From assembly GCA_900547725.1 (NCBI GenBank), contig URHR01000068.1:1-9932 (forward strand): a DNA stretch of 9,932 nucleotides, given 5' to 3'. This document shows positions 1 to 6,763 of this stretch, piece after piece; position 1 is the first letter of the stretch; the number at the start of each line of letters is the position of its first letter. Under the pieces are notes generated by a model. That model ran no database searches. It saw only the letters and a list, made by a program, of their open reading frames with translations, and was not told the origin of the DNA. This DNA is from an uncultured Eubacteriales bacterium. Its GTDB lineage: Bacteria; Bacillota; Clostridia; Oscillospirales; CAG-272. Both the position numbers and the translations under genes were made by a program.

Positions 1-62
1 GAGAGAGCCCCCTCTCCGAAAGAGGGGGCTCTCTCCCTCCAAGGTCTTTCCAAGGTCTTTCC
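1..62 (-). repeat. Palindromic repeat, copy 1, cut by the window edge
   Basis: Bases 1-15 and 21-35 form a perfect 15-bp inverted repeat around the 5-base loop CCGAA. It is followed by CTCC and an 11-base unit AAGGTCTTTCC repeated in tandem at 41-51 and 52-62. The reverse complement of 37-52 is identical to 3571-3586, and the CTCCCTCCAAGGTCTT part recurs at 4445-4460, so this is a third copy of the element described in the 3570-4458 region. The left part lies outside the window. Unlike the other two copies it is not at a gene's 3' end in the same orientation; it sits upstream of the glycoside hydrolase promoter. Confidence 0.75.
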
Positions 63-105
63 CCTCCTATGCGCGTAATCCTCATGAAGATGCGAAAAAA
101 AGATA

Positions 106-134
106 TTGATTTCAGGGAAGGAGTGTGATATAAT
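106..134 (+). promoter_or_regulatory. Sigma-A type promoter of the glycoside hydrolase operon
   Basis: TTGATT at 106-111 and a consensus TATAAT at 129-134 are separated by 17 bases. A transcript would start near 141, leaving a leader of about 54 bases before the ATG at 195. No operator palindrome is evident between the promoter and the start codon. Confidence 0.7.
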
Positions 135-194
135 AAAGGATGACAGACAGATTTGATAAAAACGCAGGAACAAAAAGAGAAAAGGAGAAGAAAC

Positions 195-1958
195 ATGACA
201 CAAATTCCGAGAAGCGAGTACCCCCGCCCCCAATTGGTGCGCGAGGACTGGCAGTGCCTCAACGGCACATGGGAATTCGAGATTGACGCGGGAGAAAGCG
301 GCGAGGCGCGCGGACTCCCCACAGCGGAACACCTCGGCGGGAAGATCACCGTCCCGTTCTGCCCCGAAAGCCGCCTGTCCGGCGTGGCGCATACCGACTT
401 CATGCGGTGCGTCTGGTACGCAAAGGATCTCAATATCCCCGCCGCATGGAAGGGCAAGCGTATCCTGCTCCACTTCGGCGCGGTCGATTACCTCGCAACC
501 GTCTGGGTCAACGGCAAGAAGGTCGGCACGCACGCCGGCGGCTATACCCCGTTCAGCTTCGATATCACCGACTTCCTGAATTTTGAACATGACCGCGTGA
601 CCCTCTCCGCCTTCGACGACGTGCGCTCCCATAATCAGCCCGCAGGCAAGCAGTCCGACCGCTACGCCTCCTACGGCTGCTCCTATACCCGCACCACGGG
701 CATCTGGCAAACCGTCTGGATGGAAGCCGTTGAGGATCTGCACATCAAAGGTCTGCGCACCACGCCGGACACCGCCGCCTGCGCGGTTACAACCGAATGC
801 CGCTTTGCGGGCGACCCGACGGGCGCAGATCTTTCCGTCCGCGTGACCTTCGGGGGCAAAGAGGTCGGAACGGCAACCGCAAAGAGAATCACCGGAAACA
901 GCGTTACCATCACCGTCCCGCTCTCCGAAGAGCACCTGTGGGACGTCGGCGTGGGCAACCTCTACGACGTGGAATACATCCTTGCGCGCGGCGGCAAGAC
1001 CGTTGACCGCGTAACAAGCTATTTTGGTCTGCGAAGCGTTGCGCTGGTCGGCAGAACCTTCCGCATCAACGGGCGGGTCGTGTTCGGCCGTTGGGTGCTG
1101 GATCAGGGCTTCTACCCCGACGGCATCTACACCGCGCCGACCGACGAGGATCTCAAAAACGATATCCTCAAATCCATGGAACTCGGCTTCAACGGCGCAA
1201 GACTGCACGAAAAGGTCTTTGAGCCGCGCTTCCTCTGGTGGGCGGACCGTCTCGGCTACCTCTGCTGGGGCGAGCAGGCAAACTGGGGTCTGGATATCAC
1301 CGAGGCGGGCGCGATTGCAAACTTCCTGCCCGAGTGGCTCGAGGCGGTGGAGCGCGACTACAACCACCCGTCCGTCATCGGCTGGTGTCCCTTCAACGAG
1401 ACGTGGGACTTCCGCGGCAGACAGCAGGCGGACAGCGTGCTCGCGCAGGTTTACCGCGTAACGAAGGCACTGGACGCAACCCGTCCCGTAATCGACACAA
1501 GCGGAAACTTCCATGTGGAGACCGACATTTTCGATGTCCACGACTACGAGCAAGATCCCGCAAAATTCGTCACCTACTACGCGCAGATTGACGCGGGCAT
1601 CGTCAATGACCAGTGCGAGCGCAGCGCCAACCACAACAGGCGGAACAGACAGCACTATGACGGGAAGTCGCCCGTGTTTGTCAGCGAGTACGGCGGCATC
1701 CGTTGGACGACCGAGGACGGTTGGGGCTATGGCAAAGGGCCTGAGACCGAGGAAGAGTTCATCGCCCGCTACAAGGGTCTGACCGACGCCCTGCTTGACA
1801 ACGAGAACATCATGGCGTTCTGCTACACGCAGCTGTTTGACGTGGAGCAGGAGCAGAACGGTCTGATGACCTACGGGCGGAAATTCAAGTTCGACCCCGC
1901 TGTGATCCGTGCGATCAACACGCGCGCGGCGGCGATCGAAAAGAAATACAACAAGTAA
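195..1958 (+). CDS. Glycoside hydrolase family 2 protein (short beta-galactosidase/beta-glucuronidase type)
   Basis: This encodes a 587-residue enzyme expected to hydrolyse terminal beta-linked sugars by the retaining mechanism. The order of parts fits GH2: an N-terminal sugar-binding jelly roll (about 8-175, opening with YPRPQLVREDW and LNGTWEFEID), an Ig-like sandwich (about 180-275) and a catalytic TIM barrel from about 288 to the end. The expected acid/base is E402 in NHPSVIGWCPFNETW, and the nucleophile is E498 in VFVSEYGG. There is no signal peptide, so it should act in the cytoplasm on imported oligosaccharides. It is much shorter than LacZ (about 1000 residues) and lacks the later C-terminal domains. 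The start at 195 has an AAAGGAG site 7 bases upstream; an in-frame TTG at 153 has no such site. I see no NxK signature of glucuronidases near the C-terminus, so the sugar is undetermined. It shares a promoter with the next gene, 12 bases downstream. Confidence 0.9.
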   Translation: MTQIPRSEYPRPQLVREDWQCLNGTWEFEIDAGESGEARGLPTAEHLGGKITVPFCPESRLSGVAHTDFMRCVWYAKDLNIPAAWKGKRILLHFGAVDYLATVWVNGKKVGTHAGGYTPFSFDITDFLNFEHDRVTLSAFDDVRSHNQPAGKQSDRYASYGCSYTRTTGIWQTVWMEAVEDLHIKGLRTTPDTAACAVTTECRFAGDPTGADLSVRVTFGGKEVGTATAKRITGNSVTITVPLSEEHLWDVGVGNLYDVEYILARGGKTVDRVTSYFGLRSVALVGRTFRINGRVVFGRWVLDQGFYPDGIYTAPTDEDLKNDILKSMELGFNGARLHEKVFEPRFLWWADRLGYLCWGEQANWGLDITEAGAIANFLPEWLEAVERDYNHPSVIGWCPFNETWDFRGRQQADSVLAQVYRVTKALDATRPVIDTSGNFHVETDIFDVHDYEQDPAKFVTYYAQIDAGIVNDQCERSANHNRRNRQHYDGKSPVFVSEYGGIRWTTEDGWGYGKGPETEEEFIARYKGLTDALLDNENIMAFCYTQLFDVEQEQNGLMTYGRKFKFDPAVIRAINTRAAAIEKKYNK

Positions 1959-1970
1959 GCGGGGCATGGC

Positions 1971-3569
1971 ATGAAACGGCACGGCACAGCACGACGGGCG
2001 CTTGCCCGCGCGGCGCTTTGCGCAAGAATTCTGATTACCGCGGCGGCGGTTGTGCTCTGCGCGGTCGGCATCTATATCCACGTCCTCTATCCGGCGGAAA
2101 AGCTGGACGAGCTGTGGTTCTACCTGACCGGCAGTTCGGGCGCGGGGACTGCCGCCGTGTGGCAGGCGTTTGCCGTTCTGATCGGCCCCTGCCTTGCGGC
2201 GGTCGCGCTTCTGCTCCTGCCGCAGTACCTCTTTTCGCGGCATCCTCTGGAGCGGAAGCACGTATCGCGCAGAACGGGAAAGGCGCGCACGGTGCGCCTG
2301 CTTCCCCTGCGGCACAAGTGGCTCTTTACCATCGTCAGCGCGCTGATTCTCGTCGGAATCGGGCTTGGGCAGGTGGGCGCGTTCGGCTATCTGCGGTCGC
2401 GGTTTACCGAATCGGAATTCTTCGAATCCGAATACGTCAGCCCAAAAACCGTGGGACGGGTCACGGCGCCCGACGAAAAACGGAATCTGCTGTTCATCGA
2501 ATTGGAGTCCTTTGAAACGTCGTTCTTCTCGAAGGAGCACGGCGGGCTTTGGGACGAAGAACTGATTCCCGAGCTTTACGGGCTGCTCTCCGATCCCGAC
2601 GCGATCTATTTTGCCTCGGATTCCGGCACGCACGGCACGCTCAACGCATACGGCACGACATGGACGACGGCGGCGCTGATCGGCTACACGGCGGGGATTC
2701 CGTTCAAAGTTCCCGTGGGAAAGAACAATTCCTACCACTCCGAGAATTTCCTCTCGGGCGCGTGGGCGCTCGGGGACATTCTGGCGGCAAACGGGTATCG
2801 GAACATTCTGGTTTCGGCGGCAACGACGACCTTTGGCGGCGTGGGCGAGTACTTCACGGCGCACGGCGGCTACACGATTGTGGACAAGAACGCGCCGTAC
2901 TTCACCGACGCGGCGGGTAACCGCTTGGAATTCTCGATTCCGCAGTCGCAGTGGAACGAGTGGGGCTACTCGGACGCGGCGGCGTTCTCGATGGCGCGGG
3001 AGGTGCTTTCGGCGCAGGCGGCAAGCAGCGACGAACCGTGGCACATGGTCATCAAGACGACCGACGCGCATTTCAACGGCTATCTTTACGAGGCGGGGAA
3101 CGGTTACGAAGGCAGTGTGCGTTCGCACGCGAAGCAGATTGAGAACGTTTACGCGACGACCTCGCGGGAGGTCGGTTCGTTCATTGCGTGGCTGAAGGAG
3201 CAGTCCTTCTACGCGGACACGACGGTGGTTCTGGTTGGCGATCACCCGAATATGCTTGCGGGCATTTGCGGGGAGGTTTCGGCGGACGCGCGTGGGCGGT
3301 ACAATCTGATTCTCAATTCGGCGGTAACGACGACCGAGACGAAGAACCGCGCGTTCACGGCGTTTGACTTCTACCCGACGATTCTTGCGGCGGCGGGTTT
3401 CACGATCCGCGGCGACCGTCTCGGTCTGGGCGTGAATCTCTTCTCCCCCGTCCCCACGCTCGCGGAGCAATACGGCATGACGGTTCTGAACGCGGAGCTT
3501 GAGAAAAACTCCGATTTCTACATCGACCGCATTATGGGGCGCAAGGATTACGAAGCACTGGAGAGGTGA
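1971..3569 (+). CDS. LTA synthase/OpgB-like membrane phosphoglycerol transferase (alkaline phosphatase superfamily)
   Basis: This 532-residue membrane enzyme has three predicted N-terminal membrane segments (about 19-40, 62-86 and 117-139), then a long extracytoplasmic sulfatase-type domain (about 170-510). Likely metal and catalytic residues are E179 in LLFIELES, the nucleophile T232 in TTWTTAALIGYTAGIP, H367 in KTTDAHF, and D424/H425 in VVLVGDHPNM. The WT-x(n)-GIP stretch recalls the OpgB/MdoB catalytic region more than the LtaS one, so phosphoglycerol transfer from phosphatidylglycerol to a glycan or polymer is the best guess. LtaS normally has five membrane helices; three here suggests a shorter anchor. 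The start codon ATG lies 12 bases after the hydrolase stop with only a weak GGGG site, suggesting translational coupling. A sulfatase or phosphoethanolamine transferase role is less likely but not excluded. Co-transcription with a GH2 enzyme may link it to a glycan, which is inference. Confidence 0.8.
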   Translation: MKRHGTARRALARAALCARILITAAAVVLCAVGIYIHVLYPAEKLDELWFYLTGSSGAGTAAVWQAFAVLIGPCLAAVALLLLPQYLFSRHPLERKHVSRRTGKARTVRLLPLRHKWLFTIVSALILVGIGLGQVGAFGYLRSRFTESEFFESEYVSPKTVGRVTAPDEKRNLLFIELESFETSFFSKEHGGLWDEELIPELYGLLSDPDAIYFASDSGTHGTLNAYGTTWTTAALIGYTAGIPFKVPVGKNNSYHSENFLSGAWALGDILAANGYRNILVSAATTTFGGVGEYFTAHGGYTIVDKNAPYFTDAAGNRLEFSIPQSQWNEWGYSDAAAFSMAREVLSAQAASSDEPWHMVIKTTDAHFNGYLYEAGNGYEGSVRSHAKQIENVYATTSREVGSFIAWLKEQSFYADTTVVLVGDHPNMLAGICGEVSADARGRYNLILNSAVTTTETKNRAFTAFDFYPTILAAAGFTIRGDRLGLGVNLFSPVPTLAEQYGMTVLNAELEKNSDFYIDRIMGRKDYEALER

Positions 3570-3570
3570 G

Positions 3571-3617
3571 GGAAAGACCTTGGAGGCGCAGGGAGACCCC
3601 TTTCGGAGGGGTCTCTC
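3571..3617 (+). repeat. Double-hairpin element copy 2, module B (gene-proximal)
   Basis: This starts two bases after the upstream stop codon with GGAAAGACCTTGGAGG (3571-3586), the exact reverse complement of 37-52. A hairpin follows: 3591-3601 pairs with 3607-3617 around TTCGG, with one mismatch in 11. The sequence CTCCCTCCAAACCTCCC then links to module A. Module B plus module A also occurs in opposite orientation at 4290-4460. Confidence 0.75.
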
Positions 3618-3645
3618 TCCCTCCAAACCTCCCTCACTCTCCCAG

Positions 3646-3733
3646 AACTTCCCCCAAGAGCACCCGCCCTTACATTGCGAAAAATTGTTTCGCTTTGTTT
3701 GAAGGCGGGTGCTCTTGGGGGAAGTTTTTTATT
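3646..3733 (+). terminator. Module A hairpin, a strong intrinsic terminator for the + strand operon
   Basis: Bases 3646-3668 and 3704-3726 are a perfect 23-bp inverted repeat, immediately followed by a T-rich run (TTTTTTATTT from 3725). The 35-base loop contains a nested hairpin, GCGAAA (3677-3682) with TTTCGC (3688-3693). The architecture (long outer stem plus inner GCGAA/TTCGC stem) is the same in the copy at 4290-4406 although the outer arms differ in sequence. On this strand it should end transcription of the glycoside hydrolase operon. Confidence 0.85.
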
Positions 3734-3860
3734 TCGGGCGGGAGGAAATTTCTTTGAAAGTGCGGCTTCGCACACGGTTGGTGGGCAGGATGCGGAACGA
3801 CACGCGGGTCATTCCGTTTCGGATGAATGTTACTTGTTGACGGTTGTACAATGCCATACA

Positions 3861-3904
3861 CGAGAGCCGAGATTCCGCCTGCCGGCGCCCCTTCGGGGTT
3901 CGAC
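3861..3904 (-). repeat. 44-bp inverted repeat, left copy
   Basis: This segment matches the reverse complement of 4175-4218 at 43 of 44 bases. It contains an internal small hairpin CCCC-TTCG-GGGG (3888-3899). Beyond the match, TGACACCG-like sequence at 3932-3939 mirrors CGTGTCATT at 4108-4116, so both copies probably belong to a longer dispersed repeat of about 75-110 bases with a variable middle. Confidence 0.85.
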
Positions 3905-4174
3905 GGAACGCCGCAGGCGTTTGCTCTGAAATGACACCGTGGGATGTTTGTTTCGTGAGTGATACCACATTCATCCGTCAAAGTAACCTTGTGGTATTGG
4001 CTAAACACTGCAGCATGGTTAGACACAGCAACACGGGCAGACATGGTAGCATTTGTTAAAGTAACATTGCAACAAGTGGGTTATATCCCACAAAACGCCA
4101 CACCCTCCGTGTCATTCTGAACGGAGCGGCATAGATATCGAAAATCAAGCGATTCAATCAATGATTGCCGCGGA

Positions 4175-4218
4175 GTCGAACCCCGAAGGGGCGCCGGCAG
4201 GCGGAATCTCAGCTCTCG
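4175..4218 (+). repeat. 44-bp inverted repeat, right copy
   Basis: This is the partner of 3861-3904 in opposite orientation, with a single difference (T for C at the eighth base of the common strand). The extended copy appears to begin near 4110 with TGTCATTCTGA. The pair lies inside the outer inverted pair of double-hairpin elements, so the intergenic region has nested two-fold symmetry centred near 4015-4040. Confidence 0.85.
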
Positions 4219-4289
4219 TCTAAGGCGTTATTCCAAACGAATGCGACCCACAAAACGGGCGCGACAGCCGCACGCTACCCAAAATCCCC

Positions 4290-4406
4290 ACCTCCCACAC
4301 CCTCCGAGAACTTCCCCCATGCCCCCGCCACTTACAAAAAGCGAAACAAATCTTCGCTTCCTAAGTGGCGGGGGCATGGGGGAAGTTCTCGGAGGGTGTG
4401 GGAGGT
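4290..4406 (-). repeat. Double-hairpin element copy 3, module A: perfect 45-bp inverted repeat
   Basis: Bases 4290-4334 and 4362-4406 are perfectly complementary over 45 bp. The 27-base loop contains an inner 7-bp stem, AAGCGAA (4339-4345) with TTCGCTT (4353-4359). It shares ACTTCCCCCA and the inner GCGAA/TTCGC stem with 3646-3726, but the intervening arm bases differ while remaining complementary. On the - strand it lies downstream of nfnB. It is not followed by a strong T-run there (only ATTTTGGG), so termination by this copy is less certain. Confidence 0.85.
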
Positions 4407-4408
4407 TT

Positions 4409-4460
4409 GGAGGGAGAGGGGCGCCTCTTTCAAGAGGAGCTCCTCTCCCTCCAAGGTCTT
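4409..4460 (-). repeat. Double-hairpin element copy 3, module B, overlapping the nfnB stop codon
   Basis: Bases 4409-4429 and 4432-4452 form a 21-bp stem with one G-U pair and one mismatch around a 2-base gap. Next to it, on the - strand, is AAGACCTTGG, the same tag as in copies 1 and 2. The tag begins inside the nfnB stop codon (TAA at 4461-4459). Reading away from the nfnB stop, the order is tag, module B, module A, exactly as it is after the stop of the phosphoglycerol transferase gene. Confidence 0.75.
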
Positions 4461-5847
4461 ACCCTTCCAAAGCCTCCGCAATCGCGCGGGCGGCGGTCTT
4501 GCCCGCACCCATCGCAAGAATGACAGTCGCCGCACCCGTGACCGCGTCGCCGCCCGCGTAAACGCCGTCAAGCGAGGTCTTGCCCGTCTGCTCCTCTACC
4601 ACAATCCCGCCGCGACGGTTGATCTCAAGCCCCGCAGTCGTCGACTTGATCAACGGATTCGGAGATGTACCGATCGCCATAATCACACAATCGCAGTCCA
4701 GAACAAACTCCGAACCCGGAATTTCAACCGGACTCCGCCGCCCCGACGCGTCCGGCGCGCCAAGCTCCATCCGGACACAGCGCATCCCGCTCACAAAGCC
4801 GCTTTCGTCCCCTGAAATCTCCACGGGATTCGTCAGAAGGCGGAATTCGATCCCCTCCTCCATCGCGTGCTCCACTTCCTCGCGCCGCGCGGGAAGTTCC
4901 TCGAGCGAGCGGCGGTAAACGACGGAAACCTCGTCCGCACCCAACCGCATCGCGCAACGCGCCGCGTCCATCGCAACGTTTCCGCCGCCGACAACCGCAA
5001 CCCGCTTCGCCGCCTGAATCGGCGTGGCGCTCCCCGGACGGTACGCCTTCATCAGATTGACCCGCGTCAGGAATTCGTTCGCCGAGTAGACCCCCTTCAG
5101 GCTCTCCCCGGGAATCCCCATGAAGCGCGGAAGCCCTGCGCCCGAGCCGATGAAAACCGCCTCAAAGCCGCCCTCGCGCATCAGTTCCTCCACCGTCAGC
5201 GTTTTGCCGATGACCGTGTTCACCTCAAATTTCACGCCGAGCGCCCGCAGACCGTCAATCTCCTTTTCCACAATCGACTTCGGCAGACGGAATTCGGGAA
5301 TGCCGTAAACCAGAACGCCGCCCGCCGTGTGGAGCGCCTCGAACACCGTTACGTCAAAGCCTTTTTTCACAAGGTCGCCCGCGCAGGTCAAGCCGGAAGG
5401 ACCCGAGCCGACCACCGCCACGCGATGCCCGTTCGGCGCGGGTCTTTCGGCGGGCGCTTCGCTGTGCGCGTTGTGCCAATCGGCAACAAAACGCTCCAGC
5501 CGACCGATGCCGACCGGCTCGCCTTTCGCGCCGCGCACGCACTTCCCCTCGCACTGCGACTCCTGCGGGCAGACTCTGCCGCAAACCGCAGGCAACGACG
5601 AGGACGCGGAAATCACACGGTACGCTGCCTCGAAATCGCCTTTCTTCACTTCCTCGATGAAGTCGGGGATGTCGATTCCGACGGGGCATCCGCTCACGCA
5701 GGGGCGGTTCTTGCAATGCAGACAGCGCTCCGCTTCGTTCACCGCGACTTCGGCGGTGTAGCCCTGCGCCACCTCTTCAAAATTCCGTCTGCGAACCTGC
5801 GGATTCTGCGACGGCATGGGATTCTTTTTCGGGTTCATATTCGGCAT
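4459..5847 (-). CDS. nfnB: Electron-bifurcating NADH-dependent ferredoxin:NADP+ oxidoreductase, large subunit (GltA-like)
   Basis: This 462-residue flavoprotein belongs to the glutamate synthase small-subunit family. The N-terminal iron-sulfur region has C42, C45, C50 and C54 (CLHCKNRPCVSGCP) and C89, C93, C99 and C103 (CGRVCPQESQCEGKC). In Nfn structures one cluster in this region uses a Glu ligand, and Glu residues are present here. An FAD Rossmann motif GSGPSG follows at 147-152, an NAD(P) motif GGGNVAMD at 287-294, and the closing FAD motif GGDAVTGAATV at 432-442. The start at 5847 follows AGGGGGAG at good distance; the longer frame reaching 6006 runs back into nfnA. The neighbouring nfnA ends one base upstream, and no glutamate synthase large subunit is nearby, so Nfn is favoured over glutamate synthase or SudAB sulfide dehydrogenase. 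Known Nfn reaction: reduced ferredoxin plus NADH reduces two NADP+, reversibly. Confidence 0.85.
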   Translation of the reverse strand: MPNMNPKKNPMPSQNPQVRRRNFEEVAQGYTAEVAVNEAERCLHCKNRPCVSGCPVGIDIPDFIEEVKKGDFEAAYRVISASSSLPAVCGRVCPQESQCEGKCVRGAKGEPVGIGRLERFVADWHNAHSEAPAERPAPNGHRVAVVGSGPSGLTCAGDLVKKGFDVTVFEALHTAGGVLVYGIPEFRLPKSIVEKEIDGLRALGVKFEVNTVIGKTLTVEELMREGGFEAVFIGSGAGLPRFMGIPGESLKGVYSANEFLTRVNLMKAYRPGSATPIQAAKRVAVVGGGNVAMDAARCAMRLGADEVSVVYRRSLEELPARREEVEHAMEEGIEFRLLTNPVEISGDESGFVSGMRCVRMELGAPDASGRRSPVEIPGSEFVLDCDCVIMAIGTSPNPLIKSTTAGLEINRRGGIVVEEQTGKTSLDGVYAGGDAVTGAATVILAMGAGKTAARAIAEALEG

Positions 5848-5848
5848 A

Positions 5849-6691
5849 TCAGTTCTCCCCCTTCCGGAACAGGTTGCAGGCCTCCTCATACGCGTGCCGC
5901 TCGAACGGCTTATACATCGACGACCGCGCAATCGCTTCGTCAAAGTCGATTTCGTGACCGTCGAATTCAGGCCCTTCCACGCAGGCAAAGCGCACCTTGC
6001 CGCCAACGGTCAGGCGGCAGCCGCCGCACATCCCCGTCCCGTCGATCATGATGGGATTCATGGAAGCAACCGTCGGAACGTTATATTTCTTCGTCAGGCG
6101 GCAGACAAACTTCATCATCGGAAGCGGACCGATGGTAATCACCTCGTCGTACTTCTCGCCGCTCTCGATCAGGGCGCGGAGCGCGTCGGTGACCAGCCCC
6201 CTTTCCCCCCACGAGCCGTCGTCGGACATCCGCACAAAGCGGTCGGAAACCGCGCCGAATTCGTCCTCGAGAATCACGAGGTCCTTTGTGCGGAAGCCTG
6301 CGACGGTGTGAACGACCGTGCCGTTTTCGTGAAATTTCTTCGCCACGGGGTAGCCGATGGCGCACCCGACGCCGCCGACCACAACGGCGACTTTTTTCTT
6401 TCCGTCGGTTTCGGTGGCGCGACCGAGCGGTCCGACAAAATCATGCAGGCAGTCGCCCTCCGTGAGGCGGTTCAGCCGCTCGGTGGTTGCGCCGACGATC
6501 TGGAACATAATCGTCACGCTCCCCGCCGCGCGGTCGAAATCGGCAACGGTGAGCGGGATGCGCTCGCCGTCCGCGTCGGTGCGCAGGATGATGAACTGTC
6601 CCGGCTCTGCCTTTTTCGCAACCGCGGGCGCATGAACGCGCATGAGCGTTACGGTCGGATTCAGCGCTCGTTTTTCAAGAATTTCGTACAT
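5849..6691 (-). CDS. nfnA: Electron-bifurcating NADH-dependent ferredoxin:NADP+ oxidoreductase, small subunit (PyrK-like)
   Basis: This 280-residue protein has the ferredoxin-reductase fold of PyrK and sulfide dehydrogenase small subunits. It has an FAD-binding barrel (about 1-95, with RIPLT at 44-48 and GPLG at 87-90), an NAD-binding domain with GGVGCAIG at 106-113, and a C-terminal [2Fe-2S] site. That site reads DGTGMCGGC and then C237: D217, C222, C225 and C237. In PyrK the first ligand is Cys; Asp at that place is the known hallmark of NfnA, which supports the assignment. Downstream GPEFDGHEIDFDE is also typical. The start has AAAGGAG 7 bases upstream. The stop codon is one base from the nfnB start, so the two are coupled. 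The probable promoter is far upstream (7111-7139), giving a leader of about 410 bases. Confidence 0.85.
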   Translation of the reverse strand: MYEILEKRALNPTVTLMRVHAPAVAKKAEPGQFIILRTDADGERIPLTVADFDRAAGSVTIMFQIVGATTERLNRLTEGDCLHDFVGPLGRATETDGKKKVAVVVGGVGCAIGYPVAKKFHENGTVVHTVAGFRTKDLVILEDEFGAVSDRFVRMSDDGSWGERGLVTDALRALIESGEKYDEVITIGPLPMMKFVCRLTKKYNVPTVASMNPIMIDGTGMCGGCRLTVGGKVRFACVEGPEFDGHEIDFDEAIARSSMYKPFERHAYEEACNLFRKGEN

Positions 6692-6728
6692 AAACAGACT
6701 CCTTTCGCGGGAAATCTCCCGAAACCAC

Positions 6729-6757
6729 TTGTCAAGAGGCGGTTTATCGTGTATAAT
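6729..6757 (+). promoter_or_regulatory. + strand promoter next to the nfnA start, pointing away from it
   Basis: TTGTCA at 6729-6734 and perfect TATAAT at 6752-6757 have a 17-base spacer. A transcript would begin near 6764 and run rightwards through the inverted-repeat element towards the gene at 7184, giving a leader of about 420 bases antisense to the nfnA leader. Alternatively it drives an unrecognised small RNA. Confidence 0.65.
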
Positions 6758-6763
6758 AGAAGG

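Larger units (their letters stand above)
3734..4289. other. Gene-free centre of the convergent intergenic region
   Basis: I see no credible gene here: short open frames run through palindromes and lack ribosome binding sites. Besides the 44-bp inverted pair listed separately, it holds small hairpins: CGGAACGA/TCATTCCG at 3793-3800 and 3809-3816 (one mismatch), ATACCACA/TGTGGTAT at 3962-3969 and 3990-3997, and GTGGG/CCCAC at 4076-4080 and 4087-4091. The text TGTCATTCTGAACGGAGCG at 4110-4128 resembles an intergenic repeat often seen in Oscillospiraceae-type genomes (recollection, not checked). No clear sigma-A promoter was found. Confidence 0.6.

Noticed and set aside
153..194. Upstream TTG start for the glycoside hydrolase
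   Set aside because: It lies about 12 bases after the expected transcript start with no Shine-Dalgarno site; ATG 195 has AAAGGAG at 7 bases.
3670..4044. Open frames of 80-125 codons in the convergent intergenic region
   Set aside because: They run through inverted repeats and hairpins, lack ribosome binding sites and differ between strands without codon bias; they look like chance frames in repeats.
3570..4461. CRISPR array or insertion sequence in the convergent region
   Set aside because: The repeats are inverted pairs, not regularly spaced direct repeats, and there is no transposase or cas gene.
4459..6006. Longer NfnB start at 6006
   Set aside because: The extra 53 residues overlap the nfnA coding sequence, are Arg-rich and unlike the family, whereas 5847 has a strong ribosome binding site.
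4867..6051. 394-codon + strand open frame opposite nfnB
   Set aside because: Its product is rich in Arg/His/Ala with no recognisable motif, while the - strand frame carries all NfnB cofactor motifs.
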